NCBI RefSeq assembly: GCF_030813495.1
Contig: NZ_JAUSUI010000004.1
Coordinates: 124,001 to 188,000, forward strand
Reading direction: 5' to 3'
Length of the DNA: 64,000 bases
DNA from: Ancylobacter polymorphus
Lineage (GTDB): Bacteria; Pseudomonadota; Alphaproteobacteria; Rhizobiales; Xanthobacteraceae
Below the pieces are notes generated by a model. That model was not told the DNA's origin. It saw only the letters and a program-made list of their open reading frames with translations, and did not search any database. Both the position numbers and the translations under genes were made by a program. Below, piece by piece: positions 1 through 8,264 of the stretch. The first letter of the stretch is position 1. Each line of letters starts with the position of its first letter.

Positions 1-602
1 ACGCGCTCGCCGCCCAGCGCGCCGCCGATGACAGCCTCGACCATGACGACCCGATCGAGGAAGTGTTCGACGACCAGATCGCCTGCGCCGATCTCGTCCT
101 CCTGACCAAGGCCGACCTGATCGATGACGCCGGCCAGGCCAAGGCCCGCGCCGCGCTCGACGCCGAGCTGCCCAAGGGGGTGCGGGTGGTGAGCGTGACC
201 GAGGGGCGGATCGATCCGGCGCTGCTGATGGGCCTCGGCATCGGCACCGAGAACGACATCGAGAACCGCAAGACGCATCACGATGACGAACTCGACCATG
301 ACCATGACGATTTCGACAGCTTCGTCGTCGAAGTGCCTGAAATCACCGACCCGGCGGAGTTTTCCGCACGGGTGGCGCGGGCGGCGGACGAGGCCGACGT
401 GCTGCGGGTGAAGGGCTTCCTGCCCGTCGCCGGCAAGTCGATGCGCTTGCTGGTGCAGGCGGTCGGCCCGCGCGTGGCGCATCATTTCGACCGCCCCTGG
501 GGCGAGGGCGCGCGCACCGGACGCCTCGTCGCCATCGGGCTGAAGGGGCTGGACCGGGCGAAGGTGGAAGCGATCCTCGCCGGGGCGAGCGTGGCGGCGT
601 GA
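1..602 (+). CDS. cobW: CobW-type GTPase/metallochaperone, C-terminal part (5' end outside window)
   Basis: An open frame runs in from the window edge (frame of position 3) and ends at a TGA at 600-602. What is visible is the C-terminal half of a COG0523/CobW G3E GTPase. LVLLTKADL is the nucleotide-specificity (TKxD) motif. A His/Asp-rich stretch (THHDDELDHDHDDFDSF) typical of the metal-binding linker follows, and then a CobW C-terminal domain containing RVKGFLPVAGKSMRLLVQAVG. CobW proteins are linked to cobalt handling for the aerobic cobaltochelatase, and the next gene is cobN, which supports the name. The P-loop and switch regions lie upstream of the window, so nothing can be said about the start or about a cobalamin riboswitch. 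An internal GTG at 63 is not the true start because homology continues upstream of it. Confidence 0.9.
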   Translation, partial: ALAAQRAADDSLDHDDPIEEVFDDQIACADLVLLTKADLIDDAGQAKARAALDAELPKGVRVVSVTEGRIDPALLMGLGIGTENDIENRKTHHDDELDHDHDDFDSFVVEVPEITDPAEFSARVARAADEADVLRVKGFLPVAGKSMRLLVQAVGPRVAHHFDRPWGEGARTGRLVAIGLKGLDRAKVEAILAGASVAA

Positions 603-609
603 GCCTTCC

Positions 610-703
610 GTCATCCCGGACGGCCGCGAGGCCGATCCGGGATCGCCGGCCGGAATGAACGGCAACCGATCCCGGCCCGGCGCTGTGCGTCGGCCGGGAT
701 GAC
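610..703. repeat. Palindromic intergenic repeat, family A, copy 1
   Basis: The stretch begins GTCATCCCGGACGGCC and ends GGCCGGGATGAC, so its outer ends are inverted repeats, with inner GATCCGGGATCG and CGATCCCGGC segments. The same pattern recurs at 26420-26514, 41007-41087, 45176-45263 and 62878-62982, with a half copy at 62020-62056. It fills the cobW-cobN gap almost completely. The cobN ribosome-binding site (AGGAGA at 710-715) lies just after it. Confidence 0.8.
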
Positions 704-726
704 GATTTCAGGAGACCCGCCTCCCC

Positions 727-3700
727 ATGCACATTCTCGCCACCAGCTCCTCCAGCCTCGACGATCTCGTCGAGCCGGTCGATCTCGGCCAGACGCCGGG
801 CGAGGTGGTGGTGGTGTCCTTTGCCGACAGCGATCTCGGCGCGCTCGCCGCCGCCATGGCGCGGGCGCAGGAGCGGGGCGAGGACCTAGGCGAGGAGCTG
901 CCCAGCCTGCGCCTCGCCAATCTGCGCGATCTGCGCCACCCGATGTCGGTGGATCTGTGGATCGACAAGGTGGGGACCCGAGCCCGCATCGTGGTGGTGC
1001 GGCTGCTCGGCGGGCTCGACTGGTGGCGCTATGGCGTCGAGCGGCTCAGCGCCGAGGCGCGGGCGCGCGGCTTCACGCTCGCCGTGCTGCCGGGCGAGGA
1101 CCGCGACGACCCGCGCCTTGCCGAGGCCTCCACCCTGAGCGAGGCGGAACTGGGCGCGCTGCTCGGCTATTTCCGCGCCGGCGGGCCGGGAAATATGGGC
1201 GCGCTGCTGCGGCTGCTCGCGACTTATGCGGGGAGGGCGATGGCCCCGCCGCCGCCGGCGCCGCAGAACCTGCCGCTGGCGGGGTTTTATGAGGGGAGCG
1301 GGGCATGGGCACATCTTGCCGACATTCCGCCGCGCGCTCCCCGCTCTCGCCCCCTCATGGCCGGGCTTGACCCGGCCACCCAGGGGCCGCGCCTCGCGAC
1401 CTCGGAAACGCTGGGTCCCCGGGTCAAGCCCGGGGATGATGGCATCTCACTTTTGGAGGCTGCCCGCCCCGCCATCCCCGTCATCTTCTACCGCTCCATG
1501 GCGCTGGCGGGCGATACCGCGCCGGTGGAGGCCCTGTGTGCGGCGCTTCGCGCATGCGGGCTCGACCCTCGGCCGATCTATGTTGCCAGCCTGAAGGAGC
1601 CGACCTCCATCGCCTTCCTGAAGGCGGCGCTGGCGGAGATGGACCCGGCCGCCATCCTCACCCTGACCGCCTTCGCCGCCGCCGATCCCGGCGAGGCGAC
1701 GGTGCTCGACGCGCCCGGCGTGCCGGTGCTGCAGGCGATTATCGGCACCACCAGCCGCGCCGGCTGGACGGAGGGGGTGCGGGGGCTGACCAGCGCCGAT
1801 CTCGCCATGCATGTCGTGCTGCCGGAACTCGACGGGCGGGTGCTGGCCGGCGCGCTTTCCTTCAAGGCGCCGCAGGAAACGCCCGCCGTGCCCGGCTTCG
1901 CCGCGCTGGTGAACGCGCCGGTGCCCGACCGGGTGGCGCAGGTGGCGGAGCGCGTCTCTCGCCTGGTGCGGCTGCGGCAGACCCCGCGCGGCGAGCGCCG
2001 CGTCGCCGTGCTGATGCCGGATTATGCCGGCGCCCCCGGCCGCACCGGCTGGGCGGTGGGTCTCGACGTGCCGGCGAGCGTAATGGCGCTGCTGGCGGAT
2101 TTGCGGGATGCCGGTTATCGGGTGGAGGATGTGCCGGGCGATGAGAAAGCGCTGGTGGCGGCGGTGAGGGGCGGGCGCTTCGCGCAGGACGGCGTTCTCT
2201 CGCTCGCCGCCTATCGCGCCCATCTCGCCACCCTGCCGTCCGAGGCCGTCGCCGCTGTCGAGGCCGCCTGGGGAGCGCCGGAGGACGACCCGGAGCTGAT
2301 CGACGGCGCCTTCCATTTCCGTGCCGCCCGCTTCGGCAACGTCACCGTGGCGCTGGCGCCGGAGCGCGGCGATGCGGCGGACCGGCGGGCGCAGTATCAT
2401 GATCCCGCCCTGCCGCCGCGCCACGGGCTCGTCGCCTTCGGCCTGTGGCTGCAGCAGAACGCCGACGCGCTGGTGCATATGGGCGCGCATGGCACGCTGG
2501 AATGGCTGCCCGGCAAGCATGTGGCGCTCACCCGCGCCTGTTTCCCCGAAATCGTGCTCGGCGCCCTGCCGGTGGCCTACCCCTTCATCGTCTCCAATCC
2601 CGGCGAGGCGGCGCAGGCCAAGCGGCGCATCGCGGCGGTAACGCTCGGCCATCTGCCGCCGCCGACGCAGGAGGCCGGCCTCGCCGGCGACGCCGCCGCG
2701 CTGGAGCGGCTGGTGGATGAATATGCTGAGGCCGATGGGCTCGACCGCCGCCGCCGCGAACGCCTCGCCCGGCTGATCGTCGAAGAGGCGACCCGCACCG
2801 GTTTTGCCCGCGACGCCGGGCTGAACACGGATGCCGACCCGGAGGAGGCCCTCAGGCAGATCGACGCCTTTCTCTGCGACATCAAGGAGATGCGGCTGAA
2901 GGACGGCTTCCATGTCTATGGTCGCGGCCCCTGCGGGGAGGCCGAGCGCGACGGGCTGCTGGCGGCGCTGGACGCCCGCCGCGTGCCTGCCGGCCCGGCC
3001 GGCGCGCCGGGGCGCGGGCGGACGGACGTGATGCCGACCGGGCGGAACCTGTTCACCAGCGATCCCCGCGCCTTGCCGACCGCGACCGCGATGGATATCG
3101 GCCGGATGGCGGCGGACGAGATCGTGCGCGCCTATGCGCAGGCGCATGGCGACTGGCCGCGTTCGCTCGTGCTCGACCTCTGGGGCAGCGCGACGCTGCG
3201 CACCGGCGGCGAGGAGATCGCGCAAGGCTTGGCGCTGATCGGCGCCCGGCCGGTGTGGGACCCGGGTTCGGGCCGCGTCACCGGCATCGAGGTGCTGCCG
3301 CCGGCCGTGCTGGGGCGTCCGCGCGTCGATGTCACCTTTCGCATATCGGGCCTGTTCCGCGACCTGTTCCCGGCGCAGATCGCGCTCCTCGACGCCGCGC
3401 TCCGGGCGGTGGCGCGGCGCGAGGAGAGCGAGGAGGAAAACCCGCTGCGCGCGGCGGGCGAAGATGCGGCGCGCATTTTCGGCAGCGCGCCGGGGGCCTA
3501 TGGCGCCGGGCTGGAACGCCGGGGCGACGGGGTGGAGCGGGAGGCGCTGGCGGACGCCTATCTCGCCAGCGCCTCTTATGCCTATGGCGGGGCGGAAGGC
3601 GCGGGCCGGGCGACGGGCGATTTCGCGGCGCGGGTGGCCGCGGCGGATATGCTGGTGCACGGCGCCGACGATCCCGGCCGTGACCTGCTGGAGGGCGACG

Positions 3701-4158
3701 CCGACCTCGCCTTTATCGGCGGTTTCGCGGCGGCGGCGGAAAAGCTCGGCCGCGCACCGGACCTCGTGGTGCTCGACATCTCCGATCCCGCCCGACCGAC
3801 GGCCCGCCCTCTGGCGGCGGCGCTGGCGCGGATCGTGCGCGGGCGGGTGAACCCGCGCTACCTGCAAGGGCTGACCCGCCACGGCCCGCGCGGGGCGGCG
3901 GAGATGGCGGAGACGGTGGACCGGCTGATCGGCTTCGCCGAGGCGACGCGCGCGGTGCCCGGCCATCTGATCGACGCGCTGCACGGCGCCTATGTCGGCG
4001 ACGCCGGGATGCGCGAATTCCTGATGGAGGCTTCGCCCGAGGCGGCGCGCTTCATCGCCGCCCGGTTCGACGGTGCGCGCGACAAGGGGCTCTGGCACCC
4101 GCGCCGCAACGATGTCGGCGCCGATCTCGCGCAACTCGCGGGGGAGGCGGCGGAATGA
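727..4158 (+). CDS. cobN: Cobaltochelatase large subunit CobN
   Basis: The 1143-residue protein is the large subunit of the ATP-dependent cobaltochelatase (CobNST). This complex inserts Co2+ into hydrogenobyrinic acid a,c-diamide in the aerobic B12 pathway. Family marks include PAIPVIFYRSM near residue 250, MGAHGTLEWLPGKHVAL from about residue 585, and a C-terminal RFIAARFDGARDKGLWHPR region. An AGGAGA at 710-715 supports the ATG. The family is commonly nearer 1250 residues, so this copy is on the short side. Odd point: residues about 210-238 (positions 1355-1441) are encoded by a palindromic repeat sitting in frame between GFYEGSGA and the conserved PAIPVIFYRS block. The stop overlaps the cobG start (ATGA). 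cobS and cobT are not in the window. Confidence 0.95.
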   Translation: MHILATSSSSLDDLVEPVDLGQTPGEVVVVSFADSDLGALAAAMARAQERGEDLGEELPSLRLANLRDLRHPMSVDLWIDKVGTRARIVVVRLLGGLDWWRYGVERLSAEARARGFTLAVLPGEDRDDPRLAEASTLSEAELGALLGYFRAGGPGNMGALLRLLATYAGRAMAPPPPAPQNLPLAGFYEGSGAWAHLADIPPRAPRSRPLMAGLDPATQGPRLATSETLGPRVKPGDDGISLLEAARPAIPVIFYRSMALAGDTAPVEALCAALRACGLDPRPIYVASLKEPTSIAFLKAALAEMDPAAILTLTAFAAADPGEATVLDAPGVPVLQAIIGTTSRAGWTEGVRGLTSADLAMHVVLPELDGRVLAGALSFKAPQETPAVPGFAALVNAPVPDRVAQVAERVSRLVRLRQTPRGERRVAVLMPDYAGAPGRTGWAVGLDVPASVMALLADLRDAGYRVEDVPGDEKALVAAVRGGRFAQDGVLSLAAYRAHLATLPSEAVAAVEAAWGAPEDDPELIDGAFHFRAARFGNVTVALAPERGDAADRRAQYHDPALPPRHGLVAFGLWLQQNADALVHMGAHGTLEWLPGKHVALTRACFPEIVLGALPVAYPFIVSNPGEAAQAKRRIAAVTLGHLPPPTQEAGLAGDAAALERLVDEYAEADGLDRRRRERLARLIVEEATRTGFARDAGLNTDADPEEALRQIDAFLCDIKEMRLKDGFHVYGRGPCGEAERDGLLAALDARRVPAGPAGAPGRGRTDVMPTGRNLFTSDPRALPTATAMDIGRMAADEIVRAYAQAHGDWPRSLVLDLWGSATLRTGGEEIAQGLALIGARPVWDPGSGRVTGIEVLPPAVLGRPRVDVTFRISGLFRDLFPAQIALLDAALRAVARREESEEENPLRAAGEDAARIFGSAPGAYGAGLERRGDGVEREALADAYLASASYAYGGAEGAGRATGDFAARVAAADMLVHGADDPGRDLLEGDADLAFIGGFAAAAEKLGRAPDLVVLDISDPARPTARPLAAALARIVRGRVNPRYLQGLTRHGPRGAAEMAETVDRLIGFAEATRAVPGHLIDALHGAYVGDAGMREFLMEASPEAARFIAARFDGARDKGLWHPRRNDVGADLAQLAGEAAE
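1355..1441. repeat. Palindromic repeat inserted in frame within cobN
   Basis: Within cobN, TCATGGCCGGGCTTGACCC at the left end is mirrored by GGGTCAAGCCCGGGGATGA at the right end. CCACCCAGG and CTGGGTCCCC lie inside these outer arms. The translation reads RPLMAGLDPATQ...GPRVKPGDDG, the familiar peptide produced when this class of alphaproteobacterial repeat is translated. It is flanked by ordinary CobN sequence in the same frame. The composition and dyad structure identify it as repeat-derived and not as a native CobN segment. Confidence 0.75.
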
Positions 4159-5363
4159 GCGCGCGCCTCTCCCTGCGCCGGGGCGCCTGCCCCAGCCTGC
4201 CGGAACCGATGCAAACCGGCGACGGGCTGCTGGCGCGGCTGCAACCTCTGGCACCGCTCAGCCTGGACCAGCTCGCCGGGCTGGCGCGGCTGGCGGTGGA
4301 GCGCGGCAATGGCGTTCTTGAGGTGACGGCACGCGGCAAGCTGCAATTGCGCGGGCTGACGCCCGCCACCGCGCCGGGTCTTCCCGAGGCGGTGGCGGCG
4401 CTCGGCATCGAGGTGCCGCAGGGCTTTCCGGTGGAGGTGAGCGCGCTGGCCGGGCGGGACCCTTTGCAGCGCGTCGACCCGCGCCCGCTGACGCGGGCGA
4501 TCAGTGACGGCGCGGCGCCGCTGGTGCCGCATCTGGCGCCGAAAGCCTCTGTCGTGGTGGATGGCGGCGGGCTGTTCCGGCTCGGTGGGCTGAAGGCGGA
4601 TATCGCGGTGAGCGCCGGGGAAAGGGGGCTGTCCCTCGCGCTGGCCGGCACGCCGCTCGGCGAGGTGACGCCGCACCAAGCGGCGGCGGTGGTCATCGCG
4701 CTGCTGCAGCGGTTGGCGGTGCGCGGCCCGGCGGCGCGGATGGCGGAGCTTGTGGCGGCGGAGGGCATGGAGAGCCTGCGCGCCGAATTCGGCCTCGCCC
4801 CGCCCGTCGCCGCATCGGGGGAGGGTGTCGACCCGGTGGGGTTGCATCGGCTCAGCGACGGAAGCGTCGCGCTCGGAATCGGCCTCGCCTTCGGGCAGAT
4901 CCGGGCGGCGGTGCTGGACGAACTCGTCGCGGCGGCGCGCCGGGCCGGGGTTGCCCATGCCGAACCGGCCGCCGGGCGGGCGCTGCTGCTGGTCGGGCTC
5001 GCGCCCGAGGCGGCGCCGGCTCTGCGCGAGGCGGCGGCCGGGCTCGACCTGCTCACCGATCCCGAAGATCCGCGCCGGCGGGTCTATGCCTGCGCCGGGC
5101 AGCCGGCCTGCGCCTCCGCGCAGCTCGACACCCATGAACTCGCGGCGACGCTGGTGCCGCTGCTGGGCGGGCGCGATCTCCATGTGTCCGGCTGTCCGAA
5201 GGGCTGCGCCCACCCTGCAAAAGCGGCGCTGACCATCGTGGGGCTGGACGAAGGGGCGGGTCTCGTGGTCGAAGGCACGCCGCGTGCCATGCCGGCGCGC
5301 CTCGTGCCCGTTGCGCAGCTGCGAGAGGCGGTGCAGGAGCTGTTGCAGAAGGATCTGGCCTGA
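4155..5363 (+). CDS. cobG: Precorrin-3B synthase CobG
   Basis: The 402-residue protein is an iron-sulfur, sirohaem-reductase-like monooxygenase that converts precorrin-3A to precorrin-3B using O2. It therefore marks the aerobic corrin pathway. It has the two-repeat ferredoxin-nitrite/sulfite reductase layout: VTARGKLQLRGL early on, and the cluster ligands CAGQPAC and SGCPKGCAHP near residues 313-350. It overlaps cobN by four bases (ATGA at 4155-4158) and is followed without a gap by cobH, which indicates translational coupling. Confidence 0.95.
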   Translation: MSARLSLRRGACPSLPEPMQTGDGLLARLQPLAPLSLDQLAGLARLAVERGNGVLEVTARGKLQLRGLTPATAPGLPEAVAALGIEVPQGFPVEVSALAGRDPLQRVDPRPLTRAISDGAAPLVPHLAPKASVVVDGGGLFRLGGLKADIAVSAGERGLSLALAGTPLGEVTPHQAAAVVIALLQRLAVRGPAARMAELVAAEGMESLRAEFGLAPPVAASGEGVDPVGLHRLSDGSVALGIGLAFGQIRAAVLDELVAAARRAGVAHAEPAAGRALLLVGLAPEAAPALREAAAGLDLLTDPEDPRRRVYACAGQPACASAQLDTHELAATLVPLLGGRDLHVSGCPKGCAHPAKAALTIVGLDEGAGLVVEGTPRAMPARLVPVAQLREAVQELLQKDLA

Positions 5364-5999
5364 GTGTCCACCCCGTTCGACTATGAGCGCGACGGCAATG
5401 CGATCTATGAGCGCTCCTTCGCCATCATCCGCGAGGAGGCCGAGCTTGGCCGCTTCACGCCTGACGAGGCGGATGTGGCGGTACGGATGATCCATGCCTG
5501 CGGGCTGGTGGAAGCCGCCTTCGCCATCGATTTCGCGCCCGATCTGGTGCGCGCCGCCCGCAACGCGCTCAAGGCCGGCGCGCCGATCCTGTGCGACGCG
5601 CAGATGGTGGCGCATGGCGTCACCCGCGCCCGGCTGCCGGCGAAGAATGACGTTATCTGCACCCTGCGCGATCCCGACGTGCCCGCTCTCGCCGAGCGGC
5701 TCGGCACCACCCGTTCCGCCGCCGCGCTGGAACTGTGGCGCGACCATATGGAAGGCGCGGTCATCGCCATCGGCAATGCCCCGACCGCGCTGTTCCGCCT
5801 CTTGGAAATGCTCGATGCCGGTGCGCCGAAGCCTGCGGCGATTCTGGGGATCCCGGTCGGCTTTGTCGGCGCGGCGGAATCCAAGGACGCGCTGGCGCTG
5901 GGCGAGCATGGCGTGCCGTGGCTGGTGGTGCGCGGAAGGCTCGGGGGCAGCGCCATGACGGCGGCGGCGGTGAACGCGCTGGCGAGGCCGGGCCTATGA
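5364..5999 (+). CDS. cobH: Precorrin-8X methylmutase CobH
   Basis: The 211-residue enzyme moves the C-11 methyl group to C-12, giving hydrogenobyrinic acid. The N-terminus carries YERDGNAIYERSFAIIREE, and MIHACGLVEAA contains the catalytic histidine expected near residue 43. The C-terminus has GIPVGFVGAAESKDAL. The chosen GTG at 5364 directly abuts the cobG TGA, and homology starts at once (STPFDYERDG). The length is normal for the family. The stop overlaps the cobI start as ATGA. Confidence 0.95.
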   Translation: MSTPFDYERDGNAIYERSFAIIREEAELGRFTPDEADVAVRMIHACGLVEAAFAIDFAPDLVRAARNALKAGAPILCDAQMVAHGVTRARLPAKNDVICTLRDPDVPALAERLGTTRSAAALELWRDHMEGAVIAIGNAPTALFRLLEMLDAGAPKPAAILGIPVGFVGAAESKDALALGEHGVPWLVVRGRLGGSAMTAAAVNALARPGL

Positions 6000-6733
6000 G
6001 CGAGATCGCGCAGGGGCGGCTGATCGGTGTCGGCGTCGGGCCGGGCGACCCGGAACTGATGACGCTGAAGGCGGTGCGGGCGCTGGGCGCCGCGGATGTG
6101 GTCGCCTATTTCGCCAAGCTCGGCAATAACAGCCATGCCCGCGCCATCGCCCACCCGCATTTCCGCGCCGGGGCGGAGGAACTGCCGCTCGGCTATCCCG
6201 TGACCACGGAAATGCCGAAGGACGAGGCGCCCTATCGCACGGCGATAACAGGCTTCTATGAGGAGGCCGCGCAGGCGGTGGCGGCGCATCTGCAAGCCGG
6301 GCGCACCGTGGCGGTGCTCTCGGAAGGCGATCCGCTGTTCTACGGCTCCTACATGCATCTGCATGTGCGGCTGGCGCACCTTTATCCGACCGAGGTCATC
6401 GCCGGCGTCACCGGCATGTCGGGCTGCTGGTCGCAGGCGGGAACGCCGATCGCGCAGGGCGACGATGTGCTCAGCATTCTGCCGGGCACGCTCTCCGAGG
6501 CGGAACTCGCGCGCCGGCTCAAAGGCACGGATGCGGCTGTTATCATGAAGGTGGGGCGCAATTTGCCGAAGATCCGCCGGGCGCTGGCGGTTGCCGGACG
6601 GCTGGAGCGGGCGCTCTATGTCGAGCGCGGCACGATGACGGGCAGCCTGTGCGAAAAGCTGGCGACGCGCGGGGATGCGCCCGCGCCCTATTTCGCCATC
6701 GTGCTGGTGCCGGGCTGGGAGATTCGGGCATGA
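5996..6733 (+). CDS. cobI: Precorrin-2 C(20)-methyltransferase CobI
   Basis: This is a 245-residue SAM-dependent tetrapyrrole methylase. It opens with GRLIGVGVGPGDPELMTLKA, the P1 loop of the CobA/CbiF-like fold, and contains AVLSEGDPLFYGSYMHLHVRL and ITGVTGMS-type segments (VIAGVTGMSGCWSQAG). These residues identify the C-20 enzyme. The frame is open further upstream, but the ATG at 5996 overlaps the cobH stop and gives a normal length, so it is taken as the start. The stop overlaps cobJ (ATGA at 6730-6733). Confidence 0.95.
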   Translation: MSEIAQGRLIGVGVGPGDPELMTLKAVRALGAADVVAYFAKLGNNSHARAIAHPHFRAGAEELPLGYPVTTEMPKDEAPYRTAITGFYEEAAQAVAAHLQAGRTVAVLSEGDPLFYGSYMHLHVRLAHLYPTEVIAGVTGMSGCWSQAGTPIAQGDDVLSILPGTLSEAELARRLKGTDAAVIMKVGRNLPKIRRALAVAGRLERALYVERGTMTGSLCEKLATRGDAPAPYFAIVLVPGWEIRA

Positions 6734-7491
6734 GCAAGGGCAGATTGTTCGTCATCGGCCTCGGCCCGGGCGAGGCGCGCTTCCTCACCCCGGAGGCGAG
6801 CGCGGCGCTCAGCGCGGCCGAGGCGCTCTATGGCTACGAGCCCTATCTCGCCCGCGTGCCGGTGCGCGAGGGGCAGGCGCGCCACCCCTCCGACAATCGC
6901 GAGGAACTGGTGCGTGCCGGCGCGGCGCTGGCCCATGCCGCCTCGGGCGCCACGGTGGCGATGGTCTCGGGCGGCGATCCCGGCGTGTTCGCCATGGCGG
7001 CGGCGGTGATCGAGGCGATCGAGGCCGGGCCGGATGAATGGCGGGCGCTCGATCTCGCCATCGTGCCTGGTATCACCGCCATGCTGGCGGTGGCGGCGAA
7101 ATGCGGCGCGCCGCTGGGCCATGATTTCTGCGCCATTTCGCTCTCGGACAACCTGAAGCCCTGGGAGCTGATCGAGAAGCGGCTGCGTCTGGCGGCGCAG
7201 GCCGGCTTCGCCATGGCGTTCTACAACCCGGTGTCGAAAGCCCGCCCGCACCAGCTCGACACCGCCTTCGAGATTTTGCGCGCCGAGCTGCCGGCGAGCG
7301 TGCCGGTCATTTTCGGCCGTGCGGTGGGGCGGCCGGACGAGCGGATGCGGGTGGTGCCGCTGGCCAACGCACGCGGGCATATGGCCGACATGGCGACCTG
7401 CATCATCGTCGGCTCGCCGGAGACGCGGCTGGTGGAACGCCCCGGCCTGCCGGCGCTGGTCTACACGCCGCGCCGCGCCGGGGACGATTGA
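6730..7491 (+). CDS. cobJ: Precorrin-3B C(17)-methyltransferase CobJ
   Basis: This 253-residue tetrapyrrole methylase performs C-17 methylation with ring contraction. It begins KGRLFVIGLGPGEARFLTPEA and contains GYEPYLARV, MVSGGDPGVFAMAAAVIEAIE and CAISLSDNLKPWELIEKRL, which are diagnostic of CobJ/CbiH. The ATG at 6730 overlaps the cobI stop. The last 31 bases overlap the 3' end of the convergent cobK gene. Confidence 0.95.
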   Translation: MSKGRLFVIGLGPGEARFLTPEASAALSAAEALYGYEPYLARVPVREGQARHPSDNREELVRAGAALAHAASGATVAMVSGGDPGVFAMAAAVIEAIEAGPDEWRALDLAIVPGITAMLAVAAKCGAPLGHDFCAISLSDNLKPWELIEKRLRLAAQAGFAMAFYNPVSKARPHQLDTAFEILRAELPASVPVIFGRAVGRPDERMRVVPLANARGHMADMATCIIVGSPETRLVERPGLPALVYTPRRAGDD

Positions 7492-8264
7492 TGCAGGCGG
7501 CGTTCCAGCCAGTCCAGCACCCGTTCCACGCTGTCGACCGTCTCCACCGGCGGGCGGACCGGGCGGGCGACCATCACCACCTCGATACCCAGCGCGCGGG
7601 CGGCTTTGATCTTGCCATAGGTCGCTTCCCCACCGCTGTTCTTGGACAGGATGGCGTCGATGCGGTGGGCGTTGAGCAGCGCGTGCTCGTCGGCCTCCGG
7701 GAAAGGGCCGCGCGCCTCGATATAGCGCGCCTGCGGCAGGGCGAGCGGCGGGTCGACGGGGTCGATGCTGCGCACGAGATAAGAATGTTGCGGCGCGGCC
7801 TCCAGCGCGCGCACCTCATTGCGGCCGAGAGCGACCAGCACCCGGCGCGGGGCGGGGCCGAGCTTTTCCACCGCTTCGGGAATGCTGGCGGCGCCGGTCC
7901 AGAGGTCGCCCGGCTGGCGCTGCCATGGCTGGCGCAGCAAGGCGATGAGCGGCACGCCGGCGCGGTGCGCGGCCTCAGCGGCGTTGTGCGACATGGTGGC
8001 GGCGAAGGGATGGGTGGCGTCGATCAGCGCGTCGATGGGCTCGGCTTTCAGATAGGCTTCGAGTCCCTCCACGCCGCCGAAGCCGCCCGAGCGGGTGGGG
8101 GCGTCCGAGGGGAGCGGGTTGCGCGTACGCCCGGCAAGGGACAGGCTGAGCGCGAATCCCCCGCGCGCCTGCAACGCCGTGGCGAGTTCGCGGGCCTCAG
8201 CGGTGCCGCCGAGGATGAGCAGGCGCGGGACGCCAGCCTCCCGGCTCTTATCGGAAGCATTCAT
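7461..8264 (-). CDS. cobK: Precorrin-6A reductase CobK
   Basis: The 267-residue protein is an NADPH-dependent reductase converting precorrin-6A to precorrin-6B. It starts with PRLLILGGTAEARELATAL (nucleotide-binding loop) and has IDATHPFAATMSHNAAEA and LSKNSGGEATYGKIKAARALG, which are CobK/CbiJ signatures. The frame is open for about 100 codons upstream, but those residues look like shadow translation of cobL. The ATG at 8264 begins ten residues before conserved sequence. An ATG 18 bases upstream is the alternative. It is the only minus-strand gene in the cob cluster: its tail overlaps cobJ by 31 bases and its start codon overlaps the cobL start. Confidence 0.92.
   Translation of the reverse strand: MNASDKSREAGVPRLLILGGTAEARELATALQARGGFALSLSLAGRTRNPLPSDAPTRSGGFGGVEGLEAYLKAEPIDALIDATHPFAATMSHNAAEAAHRAGVPLIALLRQPWQRQPGDLWTGAASIPEAVEKLGPAPRRVLVALGRNEVRALEAAPQHSYLVRSIDPVDPPLALPQARYIEARGPFPEADEHALLNAHRIDAILSKNSGGEATYGKIKAARALGIEVVMVARPVRPPVETVDSVERVLDWLERRLHQSSPARRGV

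Noticed and set aside
603..726. Cobalamin riboswitch before cobN
   Set aside because: The gap is almost entirely the family A repeat. No B12-box-like sequence is visible. A riboswitch, if present, would be upstream of cobW outside the window.
1447..4254. 935-residue open frame antisense to cobN
   Set aside because: It mirrors cobN codon by codon, is rich in Arg/Gly/Pro/His and has no recognisable domain. Long antisense frames are expected in very GC-rich coding DNA.
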